Made by a program: the position numbers and the translations under genes. A stretch of DNA of 51,581 nt from Vibrio maerlii (GTDB lineage: Bacteria; Pseudomonadota; Gammaproteobacteria; Enterobacterales; Vibrionaceae), in contig NZ_QRHC01000019.1 in the NCBI RefSeq assembly GCF_003415655.1, positions 1 through 51,581 of the forward strand. Reading direction: 5' to 3'. Within the stretch, counting starts at the first letter, position 1. Every line of letters starts with the position of its first letter. The notes beneath the pieces were generated by a model. The model ran no database searches. It saw only the letters and a program-made list of their open reading frames with translations, and was not told the DNA's origin. Below are positions 17,871-25,689 of the stretch, piece after piece.

Positions 17871-18214
17871 ATTTGCTTCTTACTCAAGTGATACGTTGAT
17901 TCCATTGTAACCTATCCAAAGCCAAACAAGCACAAATGAAAGGTAAGGTTATCCACCTATGGTCAATTTAAAAGCATTTGTGGATAACTCTGTGGATTGC
18001 GTTAATAAAGTATGGATCGAAAAAATGATCCACTATATGTTGTGTTGATCTTGATTTAGCTGTGAGTGAATGAAGAGATATCCCCATCAACAAGTCGACT
18101 CCCGAGGCTGAATACACCCGGTGTTTTTACAACTGTTGAATAATTACCTCACAGAGTTATACACAGGCAGCATGGAAGAAACAGATCGACTTTATTGTAA
18201 ATTTTCGATCAAGC
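17871..18214. promoter_or_regulatory. intergenic region with DnaA boxes and GATC sites
   Basis: About 340 bases between glpE and the rpoH terminator, with no gene. DnaA-type nonamers: TTATCCACC (17949-17957), TGTGGATAA (17979-17987, the perfect box inverted), TGTGGATTG (17991-17999) and TTATACACA (18158-18166, perfect to TTATNCACA). GATC occurs at 18015, 18027, 18047, 18184 and 18207. A short perfect repeat ACACC-C-GGTGT followed by Ts lies near 18114-18129. The glpE promoter must also be in its first part. DnaA binding is inferred from sequence. Confidence 0.55.
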
Positions 18215-18247
18215 ATAAAAAAACCGAGATCAAATGATCTCGGTTTC
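18215..18247 (-). terminator. rpoH terminator
   Basis: Minus strand AAACCGAGATCA-TT-TGATCTCGGTTT followed by a run of T, ending about 24 bases after the rpoH stop. Confidence 0.88.
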
Positions 18248-18270
18248 TATCAAATCTTTGCTGGGGTGAA

Positions 18271-19131
18271 TTACATCTCACCAACCGCTAGTTTTAGCTT
18301 CTTCATCGCATTCTTTTCAAGCTGACGAATACGCTCTGCAGAGACACCGTACTCTTCTGCTAGGTCTTGTAGCGTTGCTTTCTTGTCATCTAACCAACGA
18401 GAACGCACAATACGCTGACTGCGTTCATCAAGACTAGCAAGCGCTAAACCAAGGCGGTTGTTGGTGTGAGCTTCCCAGTTATCAGCTTCTACGTTTTCTG
18501 CAACGTCTGATGCTTTATCTTCTAGGTAGAGCATTGGGGCCGTGTATGAGGTTGCACCAGTGTCATCATCATCGACTGTCAGCTCAAACGCTGAGTCTTG
18601 CGCTGCAAGACGAGATTCCATTTCACGCACTTCTGATGGCTCAACACCTAGCTCTTTTGCAACTGTCTCGACTTCACCGTTGTTGAACCAACCAAGACGC
18701 TTCTTTGACTTACGTAGGTTGAAAAACAACTTACGCTGAGCCTTAGTGGTTGCGATCTTCACGATACGCCAGTTACGTAGCACGTACTCATGGATTTCAG
18801 CTTTGATCCAGTGCACAGCAAAAGATACCAGGCGAACGCCAACCTCAGGGTTGAAGCGTTTCACTGCTTTCATCAAGCCAATGTTGCCCTCTTGAACAAG
18901 GTCAGCCATTGGTAAGCCATAGCCTGAATAGCCACGCGCTACGTGAACAACAAATCGAAGGTGCGAAAGGATCAGACCTTTTGCCGCATCAATTTCACCG
19001 TTGTAATGTAATCGCTCCGCCAGACCACGCTCTTCTTCAGCCGTTAGCATCGGGTAGCTATTAGCTGAGCGAATGTAGCTGTCTAAGCTGTCTTGTGTGA
19101 CTAGAGCCATTGGATACGCTTGGTTTGTCAT
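18271..19131 (-). CDS. rpoH: heat-shock sigma factor sigma-32
   Basis: 286 residues from the ATG at 19131, which has GAGGAA just upstream and matches the family start MTNQAYPMALV; a 19146 start is less likely. It directs RNA polymerase to heat-shock promoters. Region 2 (YGLPMADLVQEGNIGLMKAVKRF), the RpoH box (RKLFFNLRKSKKRLGWF) that sets turnover by FtsH/DnaK, and the region 4 helix-turn-helix (LAEEYGVSAERIRQLEK) are present. It is followed upstream by ftsX-ftsE-ftsY on the same strand but has its own promoter. Confidence 0.97.
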   Translation of the reverse strand: MTNQAYPMALVTQDSLDSYIRSANSYPMLTAEEERGLAERLHYNGEIDAAKGLILSHLRFVVHVARGYSGYGLPMADLVQEGNIGLMKAVKRFNPEVGVRLVSFAVHWIKAEIHEYVLRNWRIVKIATTKAQRKLFFNLRKSKKRLGWFNNGEVETVAKELGVEPSEVREMESRLAAQDSAFELTVDDDDTGATSYTAPMLYLEDKASDVAENVEADNWEAHTNNRLGLALASLDERSQRIVRSRWLDDKKATLQDLAEEYGVSAERIRQLEKNAMKKLKLAVGEM

Positions 19132-19207
19132 TCTGTTCCTCGACAATCTTTGCTGCTTAAGTATTGCAAACCCTTATCTATAAGCATTTTCTAATAAGGG
19201 GACAATC

Positions 19208-19235
19208 ATTATGCATAGATCAATTTGTGATACAA
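19208..19235 (-). promoter_or_regulatory. rpoH promoter candidate
   Basis: Minus strand: -35 TTGTAT (19230-19235), 16-base spacer, -10 CATAAT (19208-19213), about 75 bases upstream of the rpoH ATG. This leaves a leader long enough for the temperature-sensing structure known for rpoH mRNA, which I have not folded. Confidence 0.5.
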
Positions 19236-19287
19236 GTAAAAAAGTATACGCTACCGTCTACTTTCCAAATAATGTGACCACAATAGC

Positions 19288-20286
19288 TTATACAGGTTCA
19301 ATTTCTTTTAGATGACGTTTAGCAGAAACTCTTGCTGCTGCGCAGCCAATAAAGGTTCCAGTCATCAAAAGTAGTAATGATTCATCCCAGTTCAAACCGA
19401 CCAAACGAAAGCGACTGTCATACAACATGGCAAGATTCTCAACCGCACCATTCAAAATAATCGTGATAACTGCGGCCAATAGCCAAGCCGTCACTGCGCC
19501 CAAGAAACCAAACCAGAAGCCGCTGTATAAATAAGGGCGTAAGATAAAGGTATCCGTAGCACCAATCAGCTTCATGGTTTGAATTTCATCTTTATTAGCT
19601 AACACATTGAAGCGCAAGGTGTTACCTACAATCAGAAATACAGCAACCAGCATCAAAATCGATAGTGCACTCACCACTGAGATTGCTAGGGTTTGGATGG
19701 CGGTAATCTTCTCTAACCAATCTTCATCTAAACGTACATCGGTAAAGGTATTCATCGACTGTAAACGAGTCGCTATCTGTTTAATGAGAACCTTGTCATC
19801 GACCGATGGTGAGATAATCAGTACAGCGGGTAATGAATAATCATCCAACAGGGAGAGTGCTTGTTCAAAGCCAGAATAGCTGCTGAGGTCTGCTAACCCT
19901 TGCTGTGAGGAGATAAACTCGACAGACTCAACGTTCTCCCACCCTTCAATGTCATCCTTCATCACCATAATTCTAGCTTCAGGCGTCGACTCTTGAACGT
20001 AAGCACTCACTTGCGATGGTGAAGTAACATCGTCAGAAATTAGGGCAATATTCTTACCTAACAGATAGAGACATGCCGGTAACGTTAACGCCATTGCGAT
20101 CACAGCTAGGGTCAAGATATTCCCTAGAGGGCGGGCCCAAAGTTCTGAAAACGACGCTTTAGCTTGCTTGATATGAAGCTTAAAGAAGCCATCGGTATGC
20201 AACGATTGTGGCTTACGCGATGACGTTGCTGGCTTCTTGGCTTTCGTCTTGTTCTTGTTCTTGTTCTTGTTACGTAGGTTAACCAT
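19288..20286 (-). CDS. ftsX: cell division protein FtsX
   Basis: 332 residues from the ATG at 20286; an upstream TTG at 20301 is unlikely. It is the membrane partner of the FtsEX complex that activates periplasmic amidase regulators (EnvC) at the septum. Four membrane segments flank a large periplasmic loop (about 80-200). The cytoplasmic N-terminus carries an NK dipeptide repeat encoded by repeated CTTGTT hexamers (20247-20270). The start overlaps the ftsE stop. Confidence 0.95.
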   Translation of the reverse strand: MVNLRNKNKNKNKTKAKKPATSSRKPQSLHTDGFFKLHIKQAKASFSELWARPLGNILTLAVIAMALTLPACLYLLGKNIALISDDVTSPSQVSAYVQESTPEARIMVMKDDIEGWENVESVEFISSQQGLADLSSYSGFEQALSLLDDYSLPAVLIISPSVDDKVLIKQIATRLQSMNTFTDVRLDEDWLEKITAIQTLAISVVSALSILMLVAVFLIVGNTLRFNVLANKDEIQTMKLIGATDTFILRPYLYSGFWFGFLGAVTAWLLAAVITIILNGAVENLAMLYDSRFRLVGLNWDESLLLLMTGTFIGCAAARVSAKRHLKEIEPV

Positions 20287-20950
20287 AACTCTCAACCTCA
20301 CTTAAGAAGCCTTGGCTCAGCTCCATATGGCGGTACTGAGGGCGTTGATTGACCAGGTTGATGTCGTGCGTTGCCAAGATAATGCTCACACCAGCACGGT
20401 TAAACTCTTCAAACAGCTGTAGCACTTTATTCGAAAGCTCAGGGTCTAGGTTACCCGTAGGCTCATCAGCCAGTAGCACGGTTGGTCGATTGACCACAGC
20501 ACGAGCAATACCGACACGCTGCTGCTCACCACCCGATAGCTGATTAGGCAAGCACTTCGCTTTATCCAAAAGACCCGTTTTATCCAATGCCGCCGATACT
20601 CGACGCTTAATCTCATATTCAGACACTGCGCCAATTCGCAGTGGCAACGCAACATTTTCGTAGATGGTGCGGTCCATCAATAGACGGTGGTCTTGGAAGA
20701 CAATACCAATATGGCGACGCAAGAACGGTATATCCTTGGAGGGAATCTTGGTTATGTTATGGTCGTTAAACCAAATATTGCCATCGGTAGGTCGTTCGAT
20801 GGCACAAATCAATTTGAGCAAAGTACTCTTACCTGCTCCTGAGTGCCCACCTAGAAAGGCCATCTCGCCCTTCTTAAGGTGAAAATCTACTTTTTGTAAA
20901 GCCTGTCGACCACCACGATAGGCTTTACTCACTTGATCAAATTTTATCAC
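20279..20950 (-). CDS. ftsE: cell division ATP-binding protein FtsE
   Basis: 223 residues; ABC ATPase of the FtsEX complex. Walker A GGHSGAGKST (about 35-44), signature LSGGEQQRV, Walker B VLLADEPTGNLD and the H-loop ATHD are intact. The start is a GTG at 20950 behind a GGAAGGG site. It is 52 bases after ftsY and overlaps ftsX, forming the conserved ftsYEX operon. Confidence 0.97.
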   Translation of the reverse strand: MIKFDQVSKAYRGGRQALQKVDFHLKKGEMAFLGGHSGAGKSTLLKLICAIERPTDGNIWFNDHNITKIPSKDIPFLRRHIGIVFQDHRLLMDRTIYENVALPLRIGAVSEYEIKRRVSAALDKTGLLDKAKCLPNQLSGGEQQRVGIARAVVNRPTVLLADEPTGNLDPELSNKVLQLFEEFNRAGVSIILATHDINLVNQRPQYRHMELSQGFLSEVESYG

Positions 20951-21002
20951 TCACACCCTTCCTATGGCTGCCTATTGTGTTGTGGCTATAGAATTGAATC
21001 TA

Positions 21003-22148
21003 TTATTCTTCGCGGCTAAATAGTGCGTCGATGAACTCTTGAGTCTCAAACGGACGTAAATCATCAATACCTTCGCCGACACCAATATAACGCAGTGGGA
21101 TCTTGAATTGGTCAGCTAAAGCAAAGATCACCCCACCTTTTGCCGTGCCATCTAGCTTCGTCAGCGTGATCCCGGTTAGCGGTGCAACATCGCTAAATAG
21201 TTTCGCTTGGCTAATCGCATTTTGTCCCGTACCTGCATCAAGCGTTAGCATGATCTCGTGCGGTGCTGAATCATCAATCTTCTTCATCACACGTACAATC
21301 TTACGCAGCTCTTCCATTAGATTAGCTTTATTTTGTAGGCGACCTGCTGTATCGGCAATCACCACATCAACACCACGCGCTTTCGCGGCTTCAATTGCAT
21401 CATAGATTACCGATGCGCTGTCTGCGCCAGTGTGCTGAGCAATCACTGGTACGTCATTACGCTCACCCCAAACCTGAAGCTGCTCCACTGCCGCAGCACG
21501 GAAGGTATCACCTGCCGCAAGCATCACTTTCTTACCTTGGCTCTGGAATTGCTTCGCCAGCTTACCGATAGTGGTTGTTTTACCAACGCCATTCACACCC
21601 ACCATAAGGATAACGTAAGGCGTTTTGCTGGTATCAATTTCTAGTGGCTGCTCGACAGTTGATAAGATTTCTGCCATCTCTTCTTTCAGCAGGCCATAAA
21701 GCGCTTCGCCATCTTTCAAGTCTTGGCGAGATGCCTTCTCAGTGAGGTTATCGATGATCTTGACGGTGGTATCCATGCCCACATCAGCAATAAGAAGTTG
21801 CTCTTCTAGCTCTTCGAATAGCTCATCATCAATCTTCTTATCCTTGAACAAACCGAAGAAACCTGCACCAATATTCGCTTTTGTTCGGCTTAGGCTACGT
21901 TTTAGGCGAGCAAAGAAGCTCTCTGTTGGCTTTTCCTGCTCAACAACTCGTGGGGTTTCTACCACTGGTTGAGGCTCTTCAACAACTTCTGCTTCTGCTT
22001 CTGCTTCTGCAGTCTCTGGCTCCGGTTGCTCCTCTGCAACCAGTTCTTCCTGTTCAGATTCAACTTCTTGCTGTTCAGGTTGCTTTGCTTGTTCTTCTTC
22101 ACCAAAACCAAGCCAAGAGAGTAAGCCGCCTTTTTTCTTTTTTGTCAT
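21003..22148 (-). CDS. ftsY: signal recognition particle receptor FtsY
   Basis: 381 residues. An acidic N-terminal domain (about 1-75, with an EAEAEAEV repeat encoded by repeated TTCTGC hexamers near 21986-22010) leads into the NG GTPase domain. G1 is GVNGVGKTTT, G3 is DTAGR, G4 is TKLDGTAKG. It docks SRP-ribosome complexes at the membrane. The acidic domain is shorter than in E. coli (497 residues). First gene of ftsYEX and divergent from rsmD. Confidence 0.97.
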   Translation of the reverse strand: MTKKKKGGLLSWLGFGEEEQAKQPEQQEVESEQEELVAEEQPEPETAEAEAEAEVVEEPQPVVETPRVVEQEKPTESFFARLKRSLSRTKANIGAGFFGLFKDKKIDDELFEELEEQLLIADVGMDTTVKIIDNLTEKASRQDLKDGEALYGLLKEEMAEILSTVEQPLEIDTSKTPYVILMVGVNGVGKTTTIGKLAKQFQSQGKKVMLAAGDTFRAAAVEQLQVWGERNDVPVIAQHTGADSASVIYDAIEAAKARGVDVVIADTAGRLQNKANLMEELRKIVRVMKKIDDSAPHEIMLTLDAGTGQNAISQAKLFSDVAPLTGITLTKLDGTAKGGVIFALADQFKIPLRYIGVGEGIDDLRPFETQEFIDALFSREE

Positions 22149-22357
22149 GTGAAAAATTACCTAAAAATCTGTGTGCCAGTGACAGCACATTAATAATAAA
22201 AATGACAAAGCAGTGATTTTTATTCGCTCAGCTTGATACACTTTGCCATTATCAATCTGTTTAAGAGTCTGTTTGGAGCTTCTCTCCATGCAAACAGCTT
22301 AGCTAAGCCCAAAATTTAATGGGTTATAGTATCACTTAATTAGCGGTCAAAAAATCT

Positions 22358-22957
22358 ATGGTAAGACGTCGCCAGCAAAACTCATCACAAAAAAAGCCTT
22401 CTACAGGCTTTGTTCGTATTATCAGCGGGCTATGGCGAGGACGAAAACTCCCAGTTCATGATGCTGAAGGTCTAAGACCGACCACAGATAGAGTCAAAGA
22501 AACCGTATTTAACTGGCTAGCACAAGATGTACCAAAGGCACGTTGCTTGGATCTGTTTGCTGGAGCTGGGGGATTAGGTTTCGAGGCGGCTTCTCGCCAG
22601 GCTCAGCTTGTCACTATGGTTGAGTTAGATAAACAAGCCCACGCTCAATTGAAAAACAACATTGCCACACTAAAAACCGATTCGATTGAGTTATTGAACG
22701 ATAATGCGCTGACAGTCCTGACTAAATCACCGTCTGAACCTTATGACGTGGTATTCTTAGATCCTCCTTTTCACAAGGGGCTACTTGCAGAGTGTATCGA
22801 ACTGCTAGAAAAGAATAATTGGCTGACTGAACACGCCATGATTTATATCGAGACAGAGAAAGAGCTCGCTATCGAGAACATCCCGCAACATTGGCACCCT
22901 CATCGCGAAAAAACAGCCGGTCAGGTTTGCTATCGATTATTTGAAAGGAATGCTTAA
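22358..22957 (+). CDS. rsmD: 16S rRNA (guanine(966)-N(2))-methyltransferase
   Basis: 199 residues. The SAM site DLFAGAGGLGFEA (about 66-78) and the catalytic LDPPF motif identify RsmD, which methylates G966 in the assembled small subunit. The lysine- and glutamine-rich N-terminus precedes the IISGLWRGRKL start of the fold. Its stop overlaps the yhhL start (TAATG). Confidence 0.95.
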   Translation: MVRRRQQNSSQKKPSTGFVRIISGLWRGRKLPVHDAEGLRPTTDRVKETVFNWLAQDVPKARCLDLFAGAGGLGFEAASRQAQLVTMVELDKQAHAQLKNNIATLKTDSIELLNDNALTVLTKSPSEPYDVVFLDPPFHKGLLAECIELLEKNNWLTEHAMIYIETEKELAIENIPQHWHPHREKTAGQVCYRLFERNA

Positions 22958-23223
22958 TGAAAGCTCTCATTGTATTAGCAAAAGCCGCCATTGCTTTTGT
23001 TTGGTTTGTGCTTATTTTTAATATCTTTCACCCATTCCCAGGTAAAGCTGCGATTGCCCTCTACATCATGACGGCATTCTTGTTTATCATGCACGGCTTA
23101 CAGATGCTGATCTTTATCGGTGCATTTGGTGACAAGATAAATATGAGTAAGTGGGAAAAGTGGTCCATATTAGTATTTGGTATCTTTGCACTACTCGACA
23201 TTCGCAGAAAGCACATGTCATGA
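22957..23223 (+). CDS. yhhL: DUF1145 inner-membrane protein YhhL
   Basis: 88 residues, with membrane segments at about 5-24, 31-54 and 66-80. Identity follows from synteny (ftsY/rsmD-yhhL as in E. coli) and topology. It is translationally coupled to rsmD by a one-base overlap. No function is established. Confidence 0.82.
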   Translation: MKALIVLAKAAIAFVWFVLIFNIFHPFPGKAAIALYIMTAFLFIMHGLQMLIFIGAFGDKINMSKWEKWSILVFGIFALLDIRRKHMS

Positions 23224-23263
23224 GCAACTGTCCCTTTAGAGTCTAATCACTCTAGTGCAATTG

Positions 23264-23290
23264 TGCCGCTTACATTGAGCGGCATTTTTA
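23264..23290 (+). terminator. terminator after rsmD-yhhL
   Basis: TGCCGCT-TACATTG-AGCGGCA followed by TTTTT. Confidence 0.85.
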
Positions 23291-23363
23291 TATAACAAAA
23301 ACACACTTTATGCTTCTGCTAACGCAGTGCAATTAACTTTTATATTTAGGCGAGAGCATTAAC

Positions 23364-23969
23364 ATGGATACTATTTCCGCTGCAGCCATGCTGTTTCTCA
23401 TTATGGACCCTATGGGTAACCTTCCCATTTTTTCGTCCATCCTCCGTCATCTAGACAAAAAAAGAAGGCGTATCGTTTTAGCTCGCGAGCTAGTCATCGC
23501 TTTGGGCATCATGCTGCTGTTTTTGTATGCTGGTGAGACCATTCTTGGGTTCTTATCACTCAAGCAAGAAGCAATATCGATTTCAGGCTCTATCATCCTG
23601 TTTTTAATCTCGCTAAAAATGATTTTCCCTTCTGATGGCCAAGGTAGCCTCTTAGCAGCGGGTGAAGAACCTTTCATCGTGCCACTCGCCGTTCCAATGC
23701 TCGCAGGCCCTTCGATTATCGCTACATTGATCTTACTGGCTCACCAAGATGCCACTCGGATGTCAGATTGGACCATGGCACTATTCATTGCTTGGGGTGC
23801 TTCTGCGACGATACTGATGCTAGGGGAAGTGTTTGAGCGTATCGTGGGTGAAAAGCTGCTTAAGGCGATAGAGCGCTTGATGGGTATGTTGCTATTGATG
23901 CTTGCGGTGCAAATGTTCTTAAATGGTATAGAGAGCTACTTCCATCACTTCGGCACCGTTGCCCAATAA
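23364..23969 (+). CDS. yhgN: MarC family membrane protein (YhgN-like)
   Basis: 201 residues with six predicted membrane helices. LIMDPMGNLPIF near residue 12 and the EEPFIVPLAVPMLAGPS block near 105 are the MarC/NAAT family signatures. The family has been suspected of transport or antibiotic resistance without firm proof. The gene stands alone between two terminators, with AGGCGAGAG upstream of its ATG. Confidence 0.88.
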   Translation: MDTISAAAMLFLIMDPMGNLPIFSSILRHLDKKRRRIVLARELVIALGIMLLFLYAGETILGFLSLKQEAISISGSIILFLISLKMIFPSDGQGSLLAAGEEPFIVPLAVPMLAGPSIIATLILLAHQDATRMSDWTMALFIAWGASATILMLGEVFERIVGEKLLKAIERLMGMLLLMLAVQMFLNGIESYFHHFGTVAQ

Positions 23970-23991
23970 ACACGTTGTAAGCTCGATTGCA

Positions 23992-24025
23992 AAAGCCCCG
24001 CCAATTTAACCTGGCGGGGCTTTAT
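23992..24025. terminator. bidirectional terminator between marC-type gene and yecH
   Basis: AAAGCCCCGCCA-N8-TGGCGGGGCTTT, a 12-bp stem with A and T flanks. Confidence 0.88.
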
Positions 24026-24050
24026 CATTTAATGTCGGTTAATCGTTAAA

Positions 24051-24287
24051 TTAATGGCTACAAACTCGCTCAGCATTAATATTGAGCTTACCATCACGCT
24101 CAATTACCTTCTCACGCTGAAGGAAGAAAGTGACCAAGCTTTCAAAATCAAACCCATCGAGCTTACAAGTTCTAAAACTCACCTCTGCACCAAACTCAGC
24201 TTCAACTCTTGATTTTAGCTCAGCCTTCGTCATTGACTCTTCACGAAGCAAATTCAGTACTTTATGAGCATGAATATCTGTAGACAT
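24051..24287 (-). CDS. yecH: YecH family metal-binding protein
   Basis: 78 residues. The pattern HAH at 6-8, TCKLDGFDF with C41, and the C-terminal CSH (C76, H78) match the small YecH/DUF2492 family, in which these residues bind metal. No enzymatic role is known. GAGGAG lies 7 bases before the ATG. A PurR/LacI-type palindrome lies about 110 bases upstream. Confidence 0.82.
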   Translation of the reverse strand: MSTDIHAHKVLNLLREESMTKAELKSRVEAEFGAEVSFRTCKLDGFDFESLVTFFLQREKVIERDGKLNINAERVCSH

Positions 24288-24906
24288 AATTAACTCCTCA
24301 CTTATTGGATGGTCAGGCTAGCTTAGCTCTGACATATCAACATTGACTCAACGCAAGCCAGATTTAAATCGTCCAGTTCATCACCACAAACAACAAAGCA
24401 AACGTTTGCATCAGATATACCTTACAAAGCCATGACTTTACTAGGCTCACTTTGAATAACATAAATAAAAAAGCACACTAAACTGAAACGACCAACAATT
24501 AAAAACAATAATAAACAAACACTTAACCAATAAAACAAGAAAAACCTTAGGTTTTACCTCAGGAGATAACTAAGAAATTCGACTGAAAGAAATCTATAAG
24601 TACGGCATTCACTTACCTAAGTTTAATGCAAAACACTATCAACAACAGCACACCTACGCCTTGAAAAAACAATAAAAACAAACAAAACCCAACTATGAAA
24701 CCCAAAAGCACATAATTGACAATAAAGGTTATGACAACTTATTACACAATCAAAATATAAATTAAAAACAACAACTTAGATTAGAAATAAAGAGTAAAGT
24801 CAAACTAAGGTTATAATTAAACCAATCAAAAACAACAACAAACTCAGTCAATAAACTTAGAATCAAACCAGTAAAGATGTAATTTTGAAGCTTACAAATA
24901 AAATAT
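24288..24906. other. A-rich, G-poor non-coding region
   Basis: About 620 bases without a credible gene. From roughly 24460 to 24900 the plus strand is extremely rich in A and poor in G: in 24481-24540 I count 37 A, 12 C, 8 T and 3 G. AAC/AAT/AAA runs dominate, and stops occur in every frame. A weak hairpin AAAACC-TTA-GGTTTT lies at 24542-24556. The first 120 bases hold the yecH leader and a GCAAACGTTTGC palindrome. No rRNA, tRNA or mobile-element signature is seen. Confidence 0.7.
24398..24409. promoter_or_regulatory. PurR/LacI-type palindrome
   Basis: GCAAACGTTTGC is a perfect 12-base palindrome identical to the core of the PurR operator (consensus ACGCAAACGTTTGCGT). The outer positions do not match. 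It lies about 110 bases upstream of yecH. Function is inferred. Confidence 0.4.
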
Positions 24907-24934
24907 TTGACCAATCAGTGATTTTAGTGATACT
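24907..24934 (+). promoter_or_regulatory. promoter of the 26-residue peptide gene
   Basis: -35 TTGACC (24907-24912), 16-base spacer, -10 GATACT (24929-24934). It lies 45 bases upstream of the ATG. Confidence 0.6.
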
Positions 24935-24978
24935 GTATAAAGCATATCAGATAATCATTGAATTAAAGGAGCAGTGTT

Positions 24979-25059
24979 ATGATGACTTCTGAACAAAAAC
25001 AAGGACTTGTAATGATCGCGGTAGTTTTTGGTCTTATGACTCTGCCGATGATGTACTAA
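24979..25059 (+). CDS. 26-residue single-span membrane peptide
   Basis: A short open frame beginning with two ATG codons (24979 and 24982). The N-terminus is polar (MMTSEQKQG) and is followed by a hydrophobic stretch (LVMIAVVFGLMTLP) ending MMY. AAAGGAG lies 7 bases upstream, a promoter precedes it and a strong terminator follows 12 bases after the stop, so this is a complete transcription unit built around a tiny gene. The layout recalls enterobacterial small inner-membrane proteins such as YnhF, but I recognise no specific family. Function unknown. Confidence 0.75.
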   Translation: MMTSEQKQGLVMIAVVFGLMTLPMMY

Positions 25060-25069
25060 GTCGAATATA

Positions 25070-25107
25070 AAAAAGAAAGGGACGCTAACGCGTCCCTTTC
25101 TTTTTTA
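25070..25107. terminator. bidirectional terminator after the 26-residue gene
   Basis: AAAGAAAGGGACGC-TAAC-GCGTCCCTTTCTTT with A and T runs on both sides; also serves the convergent HEPN-like gene. Confidence 0.9.
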
Positions 25108-25115
25108 TATAAAAT

Positions 25116-25484
25116 CTATGAGAAAAGCTGAATCAATGTATCCCAATGGATAAGGTAGAAAAGCGCAGCAGTCAAAGTAAACACGCCCATCAGTAAAAGA
25201 GCAACTCCCCAGATAAATCGACTAGAGCGTGGAAGAAGCAGTTTCTCACACTCATCACAGGTATTAAAAAACGCCGCCTTATCTTCCAGAACAAAATCTT
25301 CCTCATGGACGATTTTATTTCTAATTGTCGCCACATAACGCAACTTCTTAATGACTTCATGCGGCAAGCGTTCTTCACTACTGGTGATCAATTGGTGTAA
25401 CCCTTTTCCTTCTGCATGGTATTGAGTTCTCAACAGCTTTTCGAAACGGCGAGTGCGTAACACCACCTTCTCAATATCCGACAT
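25116..25484 (-). CDS. membrane-anchored HEPN-like (DUF4145-type) protein
   Basis: 122 residues. Residues 1-85 are helical and contain R55-NKIV-H60, an Rx4H motif like the catalytic centre of HEPN ribonuclease domains, in the setting (ATIRNKIVHE) typical of DUF4145-type proteins. One or two hydrophobic segments (about 87-118) anchor the C-terminus. AAGGAGG lies 7 bases before the ATG, so it is well translated. No partner antitoxin nucleotidyltransferase (MNT) is next to it. Whether it cleaves RNA is unknown; the assignment is by motif only. Confidence 0.6.
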   Translation of the reverse strand: MSDIEKVVLRTRRFEKLLRTQYHAEGKGLHQLITSSEERLPHEVIKKLRYVATIRNKIVHEEDFVLEDKAAFFNTCDECEKLLLPRSSRFIWGVALLLMGVFTLTAALFYLIHWDTLIQLFS

Positions 25485-25689
25485 CGCTGCCCTCCTTTGC
25501 TAAAACCTTTCTGAATAAATCCTACATGCAGAACAGGTAGAACTAACACAATATGTAAAATACTAAATCGACCATGTGAAGCAAGTCGTGTTTTTTGCAT
25601 CGAGCGTTTATCTGAAGGCGAATTATGATCGCCGCTCTCTATCTCTTCATCGTCTTAACGCTAAAATAGAGAAAATCCATGGAGGTCCT

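Noticed and set aside
17949..18210. crtS, the chromosome-2 replication trigger
   Set aside because: I cannot recall its full consensus reliably, and its known V. cholerae location is in a different gene context; only DnaA boxes and GATC can be stated.
23447..23677. Antisense open frame inside the marC-type gene
   Set aside because: Shadow of the real gene, with no ribosome site or domain.
25576..25689. 38-residue extension of the DUF2500 protein
   Set aside because: A GGAGG site sits directly before the ATG at 25690, and the extension lacks family character.
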